Shown piece by piece: positions 44,267 through 56,311 of a stretch of DNA of 64,000 nucleotides. The translations under genes were made by a program, and so were the position numbers. Source of the stretch: Notolepis coatsorum (lineage: Eukaryota; Chordata; Actinopteri; Aulopiformes; Paralepididae); assembly GCA_963971535.1 (NCBI GenBank), contig OZ020585.1, positions 160,014,211 through 160,078,210 on the forward strand, read 5' to 3'. The notes beneath the pieces are model-generated. The model had not been told where the DNA came from, made no database searches, and was given only the letters and a program-made list of their open reading frames with translations. Within the stretch, counting starts at the first letter, position 1. Every line of letters begins with the position of its first letter.

Positions 44267-45734
44267 TAGGGATGCACCGATATGAAAATTGGCCACCGAT
44301 ACCGATAGTTCAACTAACACAATTGGCCGATACCGATACTTGTGGCAAAAAATAAGTATTTGTAATTTTCTTTAATATATTTTTTTTTTTTATATTATTT
44401 TTTTTTAATTTCATTTTTTTTTAATGAAACTACTGTATATTTGTATGTGTATGTTTGTATTTGTAGGCCTCTTTACTTACTTAAAAAAAGGAAACATCAA
44501 GAAATATGTTTATGGTATTAATTTCACCATGCCATGTATCACTATCCCTCTCCCAGTATCGTCTGGCGGCCTGCAGATGGATACTATTCTCTCAACCAGA
44601 GCTTTCAACCAATGCAATAGAACCATTTTGATTGACAGTCGATTCGGCCAATTACGCCACACCGCTAGCACCCACCTCCTGCTGTTCTTACCACCAATCG
44701 GCAAGCGTTTATTCATTTTCTACTTCCGGGCATGCCGTCATTGATCTGCTTGCGAGAGCACAACAAACTTAACGTAGCTAATACGTTAGCTGCCCGCCGA
44801 CCATCGCTCCACAGGATGACCAAACGAGACACAATGATTTTACTGCAACAAATGTTATAATAAAACAAAGCCTTTCTATACATTTGTCTGGTTGAAAACT
44901 TTATTAACAGATTGCAGAATGGGTAGTTGGGTACGGAATGAGCAACGGAATGGAACTGAGCTATGAACGGAGTAATGCCTTGCTTGCTTGCTTGCTATCT
45001 TCGGGTAAATAATATGCTGATGTTATTGAACATGTAACACTAACTATATAACGTTAATGCCACAAAACGAATGTTTGTGTCATTTCAACAGCAGATACTT
45101 TCTTAAATGCCATCTTCCCGAGAGAGGGGTGTTGACAGGGAGCTGTGATGGGTTCGCTTGGTTGTGTTATTAATAGCATTGAACAGCTAACCGAAAGCTA
45201 GCGTTAACTAACGTTAAAGGTTTAGCCATAACGTTACGTTGGCTAAAGTTGGGGCTATTCATAATCCAGCAATAATGGCTGCAGACCTGCAAGCAAAGTA
45301 CAGCAAGTTGGCAAAGGAGTATTCCAACGTAAATCACATTTTCACCAGTAACGTTAGTCTTCTATCTCCCGGTAGCTCATGCTAGCTAACCTAGCTCATG
45401 TTAGCGTCGTCACTGAGCGACCACCTCGCGTACACAATTAATGACATGTTGCGGACAGCCATATCGGTGACAATGTTTAGCTTTTAGTGCCAAATGATAA
45501 GAGTCTGAAGCGGAGTCTCAAAAGAGAATGTTGAATATTTAGTAGTAACTTTGATGCAGTAGCTTGTGTGTGTGTGTGTGGGGGACTGGGGGCGGCGCCG
45601 TTGGCAGGACGCGACTGAATTTATCGGCTACTGCCATCGGCACATCCGAGCTTATCGGCCGATAGGCCGATTGCAGTCAACAAGGCACTTATCGGCCGAT
45701 ACCGATACCCGACCGATACATCGGTGCACCCCTA
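44267..45734. mobile_element. hAT element (TAGGGRTGCACCGATA family), 8-bp duplication GATGCAAT
   Basis: The ends TAGGGATGCACCGATA and TCGGTGCACCCCTA are flanked by GATGCAAT at 44259-44266 and 45735-45742. It is a close relative of 40348-41835 in the opposite orientation. A third, partial relative runs off the window from about 63413. Confidence 0.93.
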
Positions 45735-46367
45735 GATGCAATACTATGGCCCATTTGACATCGAGTATCTATCGTTCAAGATGTGAAAAAGGAATAATTT
45801 TTATATTACCGTGGTGAATATAAGTATGGTTTTAGAGCGGTTTATGGTAATTCCTGGGAGGCTAGTAATAGGCCGTGACGCATATTATACTTAATCCATT
45901 GGCATTTCGTCCCTATACACGCTACAATTAAAAATTCAAATGCATATGATCGGTATATTATGTTCCATCATGAATGCATGAAAGGGGGGGGGGGGTCGTT
46001 TCTGATTAATTGATTGTCAATAACGGCATTCGTTAGTACAACAGCATACGCTGATCAGGGAGATGGCTATGAAAACAAAGCACAATCAAGCTAAAATTTA
46101 CGTTAAATTGCTCTTACCTGTGGCTGGTGAGATTCCAAAAAGAATATTCCAATTATTTGATTGCCATCTGCTAGATTGTATGTCCATTTGGGCCACGACA
46201 TAACCCACCACAGAATAATGAATCTGGGGTCCCGAAAACTATTCAATGCGATCGGGTAAAGCCCTCGGTCCAGGCTACTAGAAAAGTCCGCCCGGAGGAA
46301 TTTCATCGACACACAGCCACATACACAGAGTCTCAAAGGGAGTGCAACATCGGCCGCATACCACCAG

Positions 46368-48092
46368 CAGGGCTCTACGCTAACCTTTTTCCCAAGGAGC
46401 ACATGTGCTCCTAAATGAACAAATTTAGGAACACACAAAGAAATTTAGGAGCACCCAAAAATATTTAGGAGCACAGTGAAAATATTTCAAGTAACAGAGT
46501 TTTTTATAATTTTTTTTAAATAAATGCATATTTGTACTCTGCGTGCATGTGCAAACGGGAACGGGACACACATCTGTGCAATAGCACATACCACCAAAGT
46601 CACTGGCCCACTGTGTGCATGTGTGTGTATCTGCGTGTGCAAACGGGAATGGGACAGACATTTGAACTATTAAGTGATTAATGCCTACTGTGGCAAAGTT
46701 GTAGCCAACAACTAGGCCTAATAAGAAAGGCAGTGACATTGAACAAAAAGGAGACACTGGCATTACCACCAGGGCCATCAGTAGAGGGGACTGTAAGGTG
46801 CCCTTTCGGTATACTACCCTTGCTAAAACTGTGTTCTCTGTTAAAGGTGGTAACTACTGGAATAGCCTACCAGTTGTGATTAGAGAGTGCCCCACATACT
46901 CCATGTTCAAGACCCATCTTAAACTGCATCCAAACCAGAACTGTGATAATTTTTAATCTGATTTAGTTTATGTAACTTGTTTCTTGTTTTTATCATTGAT
47001 TGTCACCATGCTTTTACCCTAAGCAGGCTATTTATTTATTGAAAGAGTTTTGCTGTCTCCTGGTGTAAATTAGCTCTTGCTACAACCCTGCATGTTTACA
47101 TTTTGTATTTTGTACTTGATGTTCATTAACATGTGCTGTCCCTATCAAATAAACTATCAAATCAAACTACTGCTACAAAAGTAAGTCACTTAATTTTAGC
47201 TTTTGCCCCTTTTATGCATACAATGCCTATGTTTTGGCTAGTGTTGCTCTTCTAGACAAATAATCCTTTCAGGGTTGCCTATTGAAATACTGTACACCTC
47301 CAGTACAGAAACATTGTTTATGAGTTTGCGTGTCAGGTAGACCATTGATTGACAGTCGATTCTGCCAATTACGTCACACTGCTTGCACTCCGGCCATCCG
47401 GCGCTGCAGCTGGACCCTATTGCCCACCTCTGCTGTTGATAACGCTAGCCAAGTTAGCTGTACACACATACACAGTTGGCCAGTTACTTTGGTGTAGGGG
47501 GGGTGTAACAATGCATCGACCCTAAGGGGAAAATTCAACTGCATCGATTTGAAAATGTTAGAATTGATTATCGCAATTTGAATGTGTACAGTGTTATGTT
47601 GTTATCATGTCCGTTACAGTCAACACAACGACATACGCTACTGCATCAACGTTATGATTAACAAAGCAAGGCATTCGTTTTGTTGCATTAACGTTATATT
47701 ACTATTGCTATCGCTAAATCTAGGTGTTCTAAAATCTATTGATATTGGTAAAGACTATAATAAATTAGTGTCTCGGAAAACGCTCGCATATCGCAATCAG
47801 AGCCCTGATCGCAATGGCCGACTTGCAGGAAGTAAACGCAAAATGAGAGCTTCCGATTGGTCATTTGCTTTCTTTCCCATAAAACCAGTCACGTCACTCT
47901 ACTGTGATTGGACCGTTGGCTTGAGTGCAATGTGGGACTTGTAGTTTTTTAACGATTCTCAGTGGAGAAAAAAAAGAACGACTGAGGCTGTAATCTGCAC
48001 TCGCACACCGTGCGAGTAATTGATTTTTCAGGTTCGCACACACATATTTTTAGGGGCATATGCTAGCAATATGGTCGCACTGTAGAGCCCTG
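46368..48092. mobile_element. hAT-like element (CAGGGCTCTACGC ends) with a nested LINE fragment
   Basis: CAGGGCTCTAC at the left and GTAGAGCCCTG at the right, with GGAGCAC and GTGCGA subterminal words. ACCAG repeats on both flanks (46363-46367, 48093-48097), shorter than the usual 8 bp. Related to the element at 60628. Inside are a LINE 3' end (46778-47168) and further decayed repeat DNA. Confidence 0.7.
46778..47168 (+). mobile_element. LINE 3' end with the last RT-ORF codons
   Basis: It reads YWNSLPVVIRECPTYSMF and FKTHLKLHPNQ to a stop near 46955. This is the classic C-terminal end of Jockey-type LINE ORF2, followed by a 3' UTR ending CAAATAAACTATCAAATC. It is 5'-truncated. Confidence 0.7.
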
Positions 48093-48204
48093 ACCAGGCG
48101 GCAGTATTGGACTTTTGCGATCTCAGACTCATTCCCTATGGTTACACAGGCTCCCTGGATGGATAACGATTGGAAATAGCAAATAAAATAAATAACGATC
48201 AAAT

Positions 48205-48262
48205 AACGAATATACTCGTTGTTGGCGTCCAACGATTGGCGGCCAATAACGAGTATACTCGT
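48205..48262. repeat. Paired subterminal palindromes of element F
   Basis: AACGAATATACTCGTT at 48205-48220 (one mismatched pair) and the perfect ACGAGTATACTCGT at 48249-48262, each followed by a TTGGC word. The same positions in elements A and G hold different palindromes. Confidence 0.75.
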
Positions 48263-48283
48263 CATTGGCGGGGAATGAGTTAA

Positions 48284-49063
<780 letters not shown>

Positions 49064-49159
49064 CAGAAACAAACATAGTATCGTCATTGGCGGGGAATGA
49101 GTTAACAAACATAACAGTGTCGTCATCAGTCCGCGCACGTTAGCAGTTAGCCAGAGCAA

Positions 49160-49545
49160 GCGGTGTATTCCATGACAATGTACTAAATATGACCCTAAAA
49201 TACTCCGTTCCGCCCCAATACATTGCAAAGACGTCCACCGTATACCCCACACTACTCTAACCGTTACCCTCAGAATTCACGCCACACACCCACTCGGCAC
49301 GTAAATTATAAAATAGCGCCGTGCAAGCTAATTATCCTAGCCAGCCTGTTGTTTCCAAGCGGTGTATTCCATGACAATGTACTAAATATGACCCTAAAAT
49401 ACTCCGTTCCGCCCCAATACATTGCAACGACGTCCACTGTATACCCCACTAGTATAAACGTGGCCTCAGAATTCACGCCACACACCCACTCGGCACGTAA
49501 ATTATAAAATAGCGCTGTGCAAGCTAATTATCCTAGCCAGCCTTA
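49160..49545. repeat. Two-copy tandem repeat of about 199 bp
   Basis: The two units start AAGCGGTGTATTCC (near 49159 and 49358) and share CCACACACCCACTCGGCACG. A few substitutions and small indels separate them. Function unknown. Confidence 0.85.
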
Positions 49546-49752
49546 TTTACTACTTGAGTCCTACCTCCGGGTCTCCTTCCGGGTCTCCTTCCACTGTCGG
49601 CCATCTCCTTCACTGATTGGTTGTTAGTGCGTGTGCTCATATCCAAGCTTGGAAAATCGATATATCGAAACTTTGCGACCACGTTTCATGTTTATTTCGA
49701 GGAAATAATTTATCGTGATAGTTATCGTTATCGTTTTATCGCCCAGCCCTAC

Positions 49753-50311
49753 GGTGGATCAATACAATTATCGATTTTTTCGAATGGCGATCGGAAATTG
49801 GAATAAACCATTTGGATACCATCGGACCTCAGGTAAGGAATCTATGTTATCAGTCTTAGGATAATCAGACTCGTTTCTCCTATATGTGATATAGCTGTTT
49901 TGACTGTAAAAGCCATCAGGAAATAAGAGCAGCGATTATCAGCGCGCGGCACGAGCGTGCGTGCGCACACATACTATCGATCATCTAGCGTTTATTTGAA
50001 AACGATTCATAAATAGGCCGACAAATGACAACGTTCTGGAATATTCCAGTAAAAGACGATTATCATAGAATGTGTTGTTTTTTCCGCGAAAACGAGTGAT
50101 TTTCAAAATGCTATCAAACAGAAATGAAGCGATAAAAATAATCTGCTTTGACAATGTTCACTGGAAAATGAGTCTTTGATAAGCGACGGGCAGATTAGAC
50201 ACATAGCCATAATTTAAAACATAGATTAGGCGATATTAACGTTAACATTAGAGCGGATTGTGGCATTCAAGGGGGTAAAAAGGAAAACACGGCTGGCAAT
50301 CAAAGTGTTAA
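49753..50311. mobile_element. piggyBac-like element H, right part
   Basis: It matches the inner part of element D (GGCGATCGGAAATTGG, then AGTCTTAGGATAATCAGA) and ends GGCTGGCAATCAAAGTGTTAA at 50311. The left part is missing, replaced by a hAT-type end (…CGCCCAGCCCTA) at 49751. The TTAA at its right lies in a LINE tail whose empty version is seen near 63570. Confidence 0.65.
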
Positions 50312-50470
50312 CAGATTGCAGAATGGGTACAATACAGTACAGCTCAATACAACAACAGTGGACTGGAGGATGAAGACCAGAAGACTTTCAGCTTTTTTAC
50401 ATAAGGGTCCTCCATTTTCAATTCATCAAAACATTTAGAGACATACAAATATACAGTAGTTTCATAAAAA
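50312..50470 (-). mobile_element. LINE 3' tail of the (AATC)n family
   Basis: On the minus strand it carries GGAGGACCCTTATGTAAAAA and CATTCTGCAATCTGTTAA. It is the inverted counterpart of about 63440-63575. Confidence 0.7.
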
Positions 50471-50482
50471 TGCTAAAATGCT

Positions 50483-50640
50483 ATTGATTGATTGATTTAA
50501 AACTTTATTAACATATTGCAGAATGGGTACAGTACAGCTCAATACATACAATTGTTAAGGGGATGCAGACCAGAGAAAGACTTTCGTCTTGTTTACATCA
50601 GGGTCCCCCATTTTCAATTCATCATATTTCATATCTAAAT
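50483..50640 (-). mobile_element. LINE 3' tail of the (AATC)n family
   Basis: It starts with a (TTGA)n run (the tail in reverse), then AAAACTTTATTAACATATTG and the GGGTCCCCCATTTTCAATTC block. It is the inverted counterpart of 63240-63390. Confidence 0.75.
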
Positions 50641-51260
50641 CATATAATATCTCATTGCTAAATATATGCAATATATAATCTAATAATCCAATAATCTAAA
50701 TCTAATATATAATATAAAAATGCTAAATGCATGGGTATTTTATTTTGTCTTTAACCCATTCTCTGCCACGCTTATATCCATCGCTGTTTGATCTCTGCCA
50801 GCACTGTAAGTCTATGGAGATGTTCACCTTCTTTGCAGAGCTATAACTTTTTAAATTGTATTGCTAAATTGACATTACTATTAGGGATGTCCCGATCCGA
50901 TCACGTGATCGGCGCCGATCACGTGCTTTTCAGAGGATCGGGATCGGGAAAGGAAATTAAATAAAAATCGGCAGTCAATAAAAGTTTTTTTTTTTTTTTT
51001 TTTTAACAAACATGACCATGTTCACGTCTTAAACTCATACGGAGGCCTTAGTCTTGGTTTTAAATTACATATAATATATCATTAATGTATTTATTGTCAC
51101 ACAGAGCAGAATAATTGTCCACAACAAACACATTCCCTTTAATTTACACCGTTGCAACAAACACTTTCCCTTTCATTTAGACCGGTGTTCTGGCTACACG
51201 CTCACATCACAACAACAGTACAACACGTCGCTCCCGAAACACTGTTATCCACTCACTTGA

Positions 51261-51643
51261 GCAGCTAGAGGTTTGGAAGTTGGAACTAAGCATTTTAAAA
51301 TAGAAAGTGAAGCCAGTCCAACAGCAATTGCAATGTTTGCAAGGACGACATTCCGTGTGGAGGAAAAACTCAGCAGGCTGGAGCCTGGAGGCGGACTTTT
51401 CAGACTAACTTTTCACCTGGATAACGTCAATTATTTGCTGTGACTAAAAGCAGCTAGAGGTTTGGAAGTTGGAACTAAGCATTTTAAAATAGAAAGTCAA
51501 GCCAGTCCAGCAATTGCAATGTTTGCAAGGACGACATTCCGTGTGGAGGAACAACTCATGAAGCAGCAGACTGGAGCCTGGAGGCGGACTTTTCAGACTA
51601 ACTTTTCACCTGGATAACGTCATTTATTTGCTGTGACTAAGGA
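51261..51643. repeat. Two-copy tandem repeat, 189-bp unit
   Basis: Units start GCAGCTAGAGGTTTGGAAG at 51261 and 51450 and end TTTGCTGTGACTAA. They lie within the hAT-like insertion of element G. Confidence 0.85.
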
Positions 51644-52533
51644 TTATCATCGGCGTTTCAGACCGTAAGTCGAACACTGAATGTATACTAATGTGCAAAC
51701 ATATATTGAAACTTTTAATATTTCTCATGAAGCACATTTCTCAGGGTGAATGTAATAACAATTGAAAGTTATTCAAAGTAAAACGTAGGAACGTTTTACT
51801 TTTTCATTCACACATTCATACGAAAATACCGTCTAGAGTATAATATGTTTTTATCTTTTTCTGCAGTATTTCCCAGAACGTGAGATATAGGCACAAATGC
51901 ATATATTAGATCATCAAATGCAGTTTGATACCGATCGACGCTATATAAAAAATTTCAACTGTACATGGTCCTAAACGTTATGACTGTTCATGCGCGGGTG
52001 AACGGAGGGGAGGGGGGGGGGGGGGTCGTTTATAATTCCGTGATAGTCGTTAGATGCTTCATGTAGTATGGGTGATATTAGATGCTTCATGTAGTATGGG
52101 TGATATATTGATCAGAGCAGTTTGTATCAAAAATGATAAACAAAAACGCTGAAACTCACGTCAGTCTCCTCGTACCGTTGGGCGATGAGAGTGGAGCAAA
52201 CAGATCCCAGTTATGTGGTGGGGATCGAGGCGATCCATTTCCGGTTTGTATATTACTAATACACGCCCAAATCATGTAGATTATTGAGTTATTATGGCAA
52301 AGATCCATATCCATGGTGTGTATTGAGTCCCGCGACGATAAACGAGTGGCCGGACGGAATAGGGAGACACACCGGGATCACAAAAGATCCACTTCCGGTT
52401 GCAACTCGCCGATCAGCCACCAGGTGGCAGTATTGAAGCGTTGCAGAGTTGTGCTGGCTCACACAGCATCCGACAAGGCTCCGTGAGTGAAATATGAATA
52501 CCATGGCGAAAATATGAAATTATGATCAGAATC

Positions 52534-52591
52534 ACGTCGTACGCCGTTATTGGCAGAATTTGCATGAACTTGAAACCCGTTGTACGACGTT
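52534..52591. repeat. Paired subterminal palindromes of element G
   Basis: ACGTCGTACGCCGT at 52534-52547 and CGTTGTACGACGTT at 52578-52591. Both are near-palindromes around GTAC, each followed by ATTGGC. Compare ATTACGT in element A and GTATAC in element F. Confidence 0.65.
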
Positions 52592-52611
52592 ATTGGCGGG
52601 GAAAGGGTTAA

Positions 52612-52760
52612 TGTTAGCTTGCAAACTCAAATACTGTCTTGGTAAGCCTCATAATGAATTGTTTGGGGAAAAAAAGAAAAAAATTGTGATGTGTATCGTG
52701 TATCGCCGAAAGGTCAGAAAATATCGTGATATCATATTTAGGCCATATCGCCCAGCCCTA
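52612..52760. mobile_element. hAT-like right-end segment (…GGCGATAT/CGCCCAGCCCTA)
   Basis: It ends GGCCATATCGCCCAGCCCTA. It is repeated in the second duplication copy (56335-56483) and inverted at 62972-63117. It is the host into which element G inserted. Confidence 0.65.
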
Positions 52761-54007
52761 GGCAGCTATTGTTTTTGGCCAATCAGATTATTTTGTCTTC
52801 CAGGTGGTGTTTCCAGGGTTGCATTAGAAAAACGAAGACCACGTCCTGGTCAGAAAGTACACTAAATTAAATGAAAATACAACTAAATGCTATATCGTGG
52901 ACATCTACAGAAGATTGAAAAATGATTGTTTGGTAAACTGTAAATAATACAACTTTACCATGGACTCCTAAGTCAAGCTAAACTAGGATAATGTATGTCA
53001 GATAAACAGATGAGAAACACTGCTAAGCTAACGTTAGTTGTGGATTTAGCTAATAAAGGGCTAATATCTGAGGCTGCCATGGCTAATAATAACAATAATA
53101 ATACAAAAGAATAGCCATGGATGGTCACCACAGATAATCAAATATCAGTTGGATAACAGATTTTTACCACCACTGAACAAGCCCGGATCACCGTCAGATC
53201 CTACAACCTCCACACCGCTCGGTAAGGACTGGAGCGCTTTCAAAACACCAGGCCACAGCAACAGCAAGCAAGCTGGCACTAACATTACTGTTACAACATG
53301 TGTGTCTGTGTGCCTGTCTGCCAGTTCTTCATGGCTATCAGGCTCCACAACCGGGGGCATGGACTGCTGCCAGCAGCTGGAGAACTAACGGCTGCAGAAC
53401 TTGAGAACTATTAGGAATGTCTGACTCTTAACCACTAAACCCTGCATGGACTATAACGCATATTATGACCGACCGATAGGTACAGACCATCATCTGCACC
53501 TTTGTGTATACTGTTTATTTTTAGTCATATTTTATATTGCCTATATTTATTGTAACTTAAATAATGAGCAACAGGGTATACATACTCTCATCTGCACCTC
53601 TGTGTATACGGTTTAATTTATTAAAATTGTATATTCAGATTACATTTGTTTATTGCCTATATTTATTGCTCTCCTATTACCCTGACCATCCCGATCCTGA
53701 GCCAACCTCTCCAGCTGGCCGCAGGTGTGTCCCATCGGGATGCTTGGAGAACCCTTGTTGACGGCCTATGCCCCAAACGGGGTAAAAGGCGTAAGTAAGT
53801 AATTACCCTGACCATACCTGTACCCCCCACCCCACCCTGCTGCTATGACGACTGAATCTCCTCAAGGGGATCAATAAAGGAATATCCTGTCCAGTCCAGA
53901 GGATATAATGTTTTCCCCTCTGCGTGGGCGAGACCGATTTGCTGCCATCTCCTCCATCCCAACCTCATCCTAGAAGCATAGCATAGCCTCTCAAGTACAT
54001 GTTTGAA
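52761..54007 (+). mobile_element. Probable LINE 3' region with a short nested insertion
   Basis: Non-coding. From about 53480 there are two related copies of CATCTGCACCTYTGTGTATAC with TATTGCCTATATTTATTG. The region ends CTCCTCAAGGGGATCAATAA and AGGAATATCC, a common fish LINE 3' end. It is duplicated at about 56484-57732. Confidence 0.5.
53690..53801 (+). mobile_element. 112-bp retroposed tail with 14-bp target duplication
   Basis: A perfect duplication ATTACCCTGACCAT (53676-53689, 53802-53815) flanks a 112-bp insert ending CGTAAGTAAGTA. This is a TAAG-type LINE or SINE tail. It is copied at 57416-57527. Confidence 0.88.
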
Positions 54008-54367
54008 TTGACAATTGTTAAGGGGATGCAGACCAGAGAAAGACTTTCATCTTGTTTACATCAGGGTCCCCCATTTTCAATTCATCATAACATATGACAT
54101 ACATGACATACGGGTAGACAGTACTGTTACATCTAGACATTTATGACATACCAGATCTACAAATAATATACAGTACTGTTTATGAGTACAAAAATAGTCT
54201 AAAAAGAGAGTATATACATTTGAGGGGGAAGAAACTGTACATTGGAGGAGGTTGGGTCGGTGGGGTGGGAGGGGGGCGTTGGGTAGGTGGGGGGAACTGT
54301 ACATTGGAAGTGATTGGGTGGGTGGGGTGGGGGGGGGGGGGGGTTGGGTAGGCAGGGTGGGGGGGGG
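54008..54367 (-). mobile_element. LINE 3' region of the (AATC)n family, first duplication copy
   Basis: Reverse complement of the 3' UTR seen at 11760-12060, G-rich on this strand. It is cut off at the G run that forms the duplication junction. Confidence 0.7.
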
Positions 54368-55127
54368 GGGGTCGTTTATAATTCCGTGATAGTCGTTAGA
54401 TGCTTCATGTAGTATGGGTGATATTAGATGCTTCATGTAGTATGGGTGATATATTGATCAGAGCAGTTTGTATCAAAAATGATAAACAAAAACGCTGAAA
54501 CTCACGTCAGTCTCCTCGTACCGTTGGGCGATGAGAGTGGAGCAAACAGATCCCAGTTATGTGGTGGGGATCGAGGCGATCCATTTCCGGTTTGTATATT
54601 ACTAATACACGCCCAAATCATGTAGATTATTGAGTTATTATGGCAAAGATCCATATCCATGGTGTGTATTGAGTCCCGCGACGATAAACGAGTGGCCGGA
54701 CGGAATAGGGAGACACACCGGGATCACAAAAGATCCACTTCCGGTTGCAACTCGCCGATCAGCCACCAGGTGGCAGTATTGAAGCGTTGCAGAGTTGTGC
54801 TGGCTCACACAGCATCCGACAAGGCTCCGTGAGTGAAATATGAATACCATGGCGAAAATATGAAATTATGATCAGAATCACGTCGTACGCCGTTATTGGC
54901 AGAATTTGCATGAACTTGAAACCCGTTGTACGACGTTATACATTTACATTTACATTTAGTCATTTAGCTGACGCTTTTATCCAAAGCGACTTACAAGTTC
55001 TGTACGACAAGCCATCAGGAAGGGCACAACTCTATCAGCTGAGCAACAATGTTCATCAAAGTGTTGAGTGCTACAGTGTAGGTTAGTTTATTAGGACAAG
55101 TGCATGACAGTACGGTTAGTTAGGGTT

Positions 55128-55130
<3 letters not shown>

Positions 55131-55182
<52 letters not shown>
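55131..55182. repeat. 52-base poly-T tract inside the L2 3' region
   Basis: An uninterrupted T run (poly-A on the LINE sense strand) immediately after the RT stop codon. The L2 fragment at 1-172 has only a short run at this place. Confidence 0.9.
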
Positions 55183-55186
<4 letters not shown>

Positions 55187-56311
55187 CAGATAATGGTTGA
55201 AGAAGTGCGTCTTTAGTCGACGGCGAAAGATTGGACGTGATTCGGCTGTCCTAACTGGGGTGGGTAGTTCATTCCACCATTGTGGGGCAAGGACTGAGAA
55301 TAGGCGACTTCTCTTTGATGACCCTCCCGGAGCTTGGATAGGAGTAGGTCTGAGGCGGCCAGAAGATGCAGAGCGTAGGGGTCTTGAGGGTGTGTAGTTA
55401 GAGACCATTGACCGGAGGTAGGCGGGAGCGGTTCCCTTTGCCGCACGGTATGCTAGGTCGAGGGCCTTGAAGCGGATTCGTGCAGCAATGGGGAGCCAGT
55501 GCAGGTCCCTAAGAAGTGGGGTGACATGGGCCGACTTCGGTAGGTTTGAGATCAGGCGGGCCGCTGCATTCTGAATGAGTTGAAGAGGCTTAGTGGCAGT
55601 GGCCGGGAGGCCAGCGAGCAGTGCATTGCAGTAGTCGAGGCGGGAGATGACTGTTGATTGGACGAGGAGTTGGGTGGCTTCTTTTGTCAGGAAGGGGCGT
55701 ATCCTTCTGACGTTGCTCAGGAGGAATCGGCAGGTTCTGGTCGTTGCTGCGATGTGAGCAGAGAAGTTCAACTGGTCGTCGAGGACAACACCAAGGTTCT
55801 TGGCGGTCGGGGACGCAGTCACAGCTGCATTCTCGACTGTGATTGAAAGGTCGGTTAGGGGGGAGGATTTGGCCGGCAGGTGGAGCAATTCTGTTTTGCT
55901 TAGGTTCAGTTTGAGGTGGTTGGACGTCATCCAGGCTGAGATGTCGGACAGACAGGCCGAGATCCGCACAGAGACGTGGATATCTGAGGGAGGGAAGGAG
56001 AGGAAGAGTTGAGTATCGTCGGCATAACAATGGTAGGAGAAGCCATGAGACGTGATAATGTTACCCAGTGATTTAGTGTAGAGGGAGAAGAGAAGGGGTC
56101 CTAAAACCGAGCCCTGGGGGACACCCGTCCGCAGGGGGCGGGTGGCCGACAGGGTCCCTCTCCATGACACTTGGTAGGAGCGGTCATTGAGGTATGATGA
56201 CAGCCATGTCAGCGCAGAGCCAGCCACTCCCATTCCTGCGAGGGCCGCAAGGAGGATCTGGTGGTTGACTGTGTCGAAGGCTGCAGATAGATCTAGGAGA
56301 ATCAGGCGGGG
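55181..56311 (-). pseudogene. L2 reverse transcriptase, C-terminal half, frame open
   Basis: The frame enters at PRLILLDLSAAFDTVNH (motif A), followed by GVPQGSVLGPLLFSLY (motif B), YHCYADDTQLFL (motif C) and LNLSKTELLHL. The long C-terminal region (VISRLDYCNALLAG, LHWLPIAARIRFKAL) runs to a stop at 55181. About 376 LINE codons are open with all RT catalytic residues. The endonuclease and the N-terminal RT are missing by 5' truncation, and the first 14 residues of the open frame come from flanking DNA. It cannot move by itself. Confidence 0.92.

Larger units (their letters stand above)
44138..48283. mobile_element. piggyBac-like element F with two nested hATs
   Basis: TTAACTCATTGGCTGCC at the left and GGCGGGGAATGAGTTAA at the right. 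The internal sequence matches element C with moderate divergence, including a 12-base G run at 45984-45995 in the same ATGAATGCATGAAAG context. Nested elements are 44267-45734 and 46368-48092. It has no transposase. Confidence 0.72.
50751..52611. mobile_element. piggyBac-like element G, TTAA confirmed by an empty site
   Basis: TTAACCCATTCTCTGCC at 50751 and GGCGGGGAAAGGGTTAA ending at 52611. Host sequence on both sides is contiguous in the inverted paralogue at 63100-63130, where a single TTAA (63114-63117) is left. Inside are a hAT-like end TAGGGATGTCCCGATCC at 50884 without a partner, a 189-bp tandem duplication (51261-51643), and a G run at 52012-52025. Confidence 0.82.
52026..54371 (+). 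repeat. Tandem duplication (2346 bp), first copy
   Basis: From TCGTTTATAATTCCGTG through the G run at 54359-54371. The next base begins the second copy with the same TCGTTTATAATTCC. Constant spacing of 2346 bases is seen throughout the first 570 bases of the copies. Confidence 0.93.
54940..56311 (-). mobile_element. L2-type LINE, 5'-truncated, 5-bp target duplication GTTAT
   Basis: Compared with the empty first copy at 52585-52600, the insert is exact: GTTAT at 54935-54939 and 56312-56316. The tail at 54940-55000 reads, on the minus strand, GTAAGTCGCTTTGGATAAAA then ATGTAAATG repeats, typical of fish L2. A 52-base T run (55131-55182) lies between tail and ORF. Recent by position, since it post-dates the duplication. 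Confidence 0.95.
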
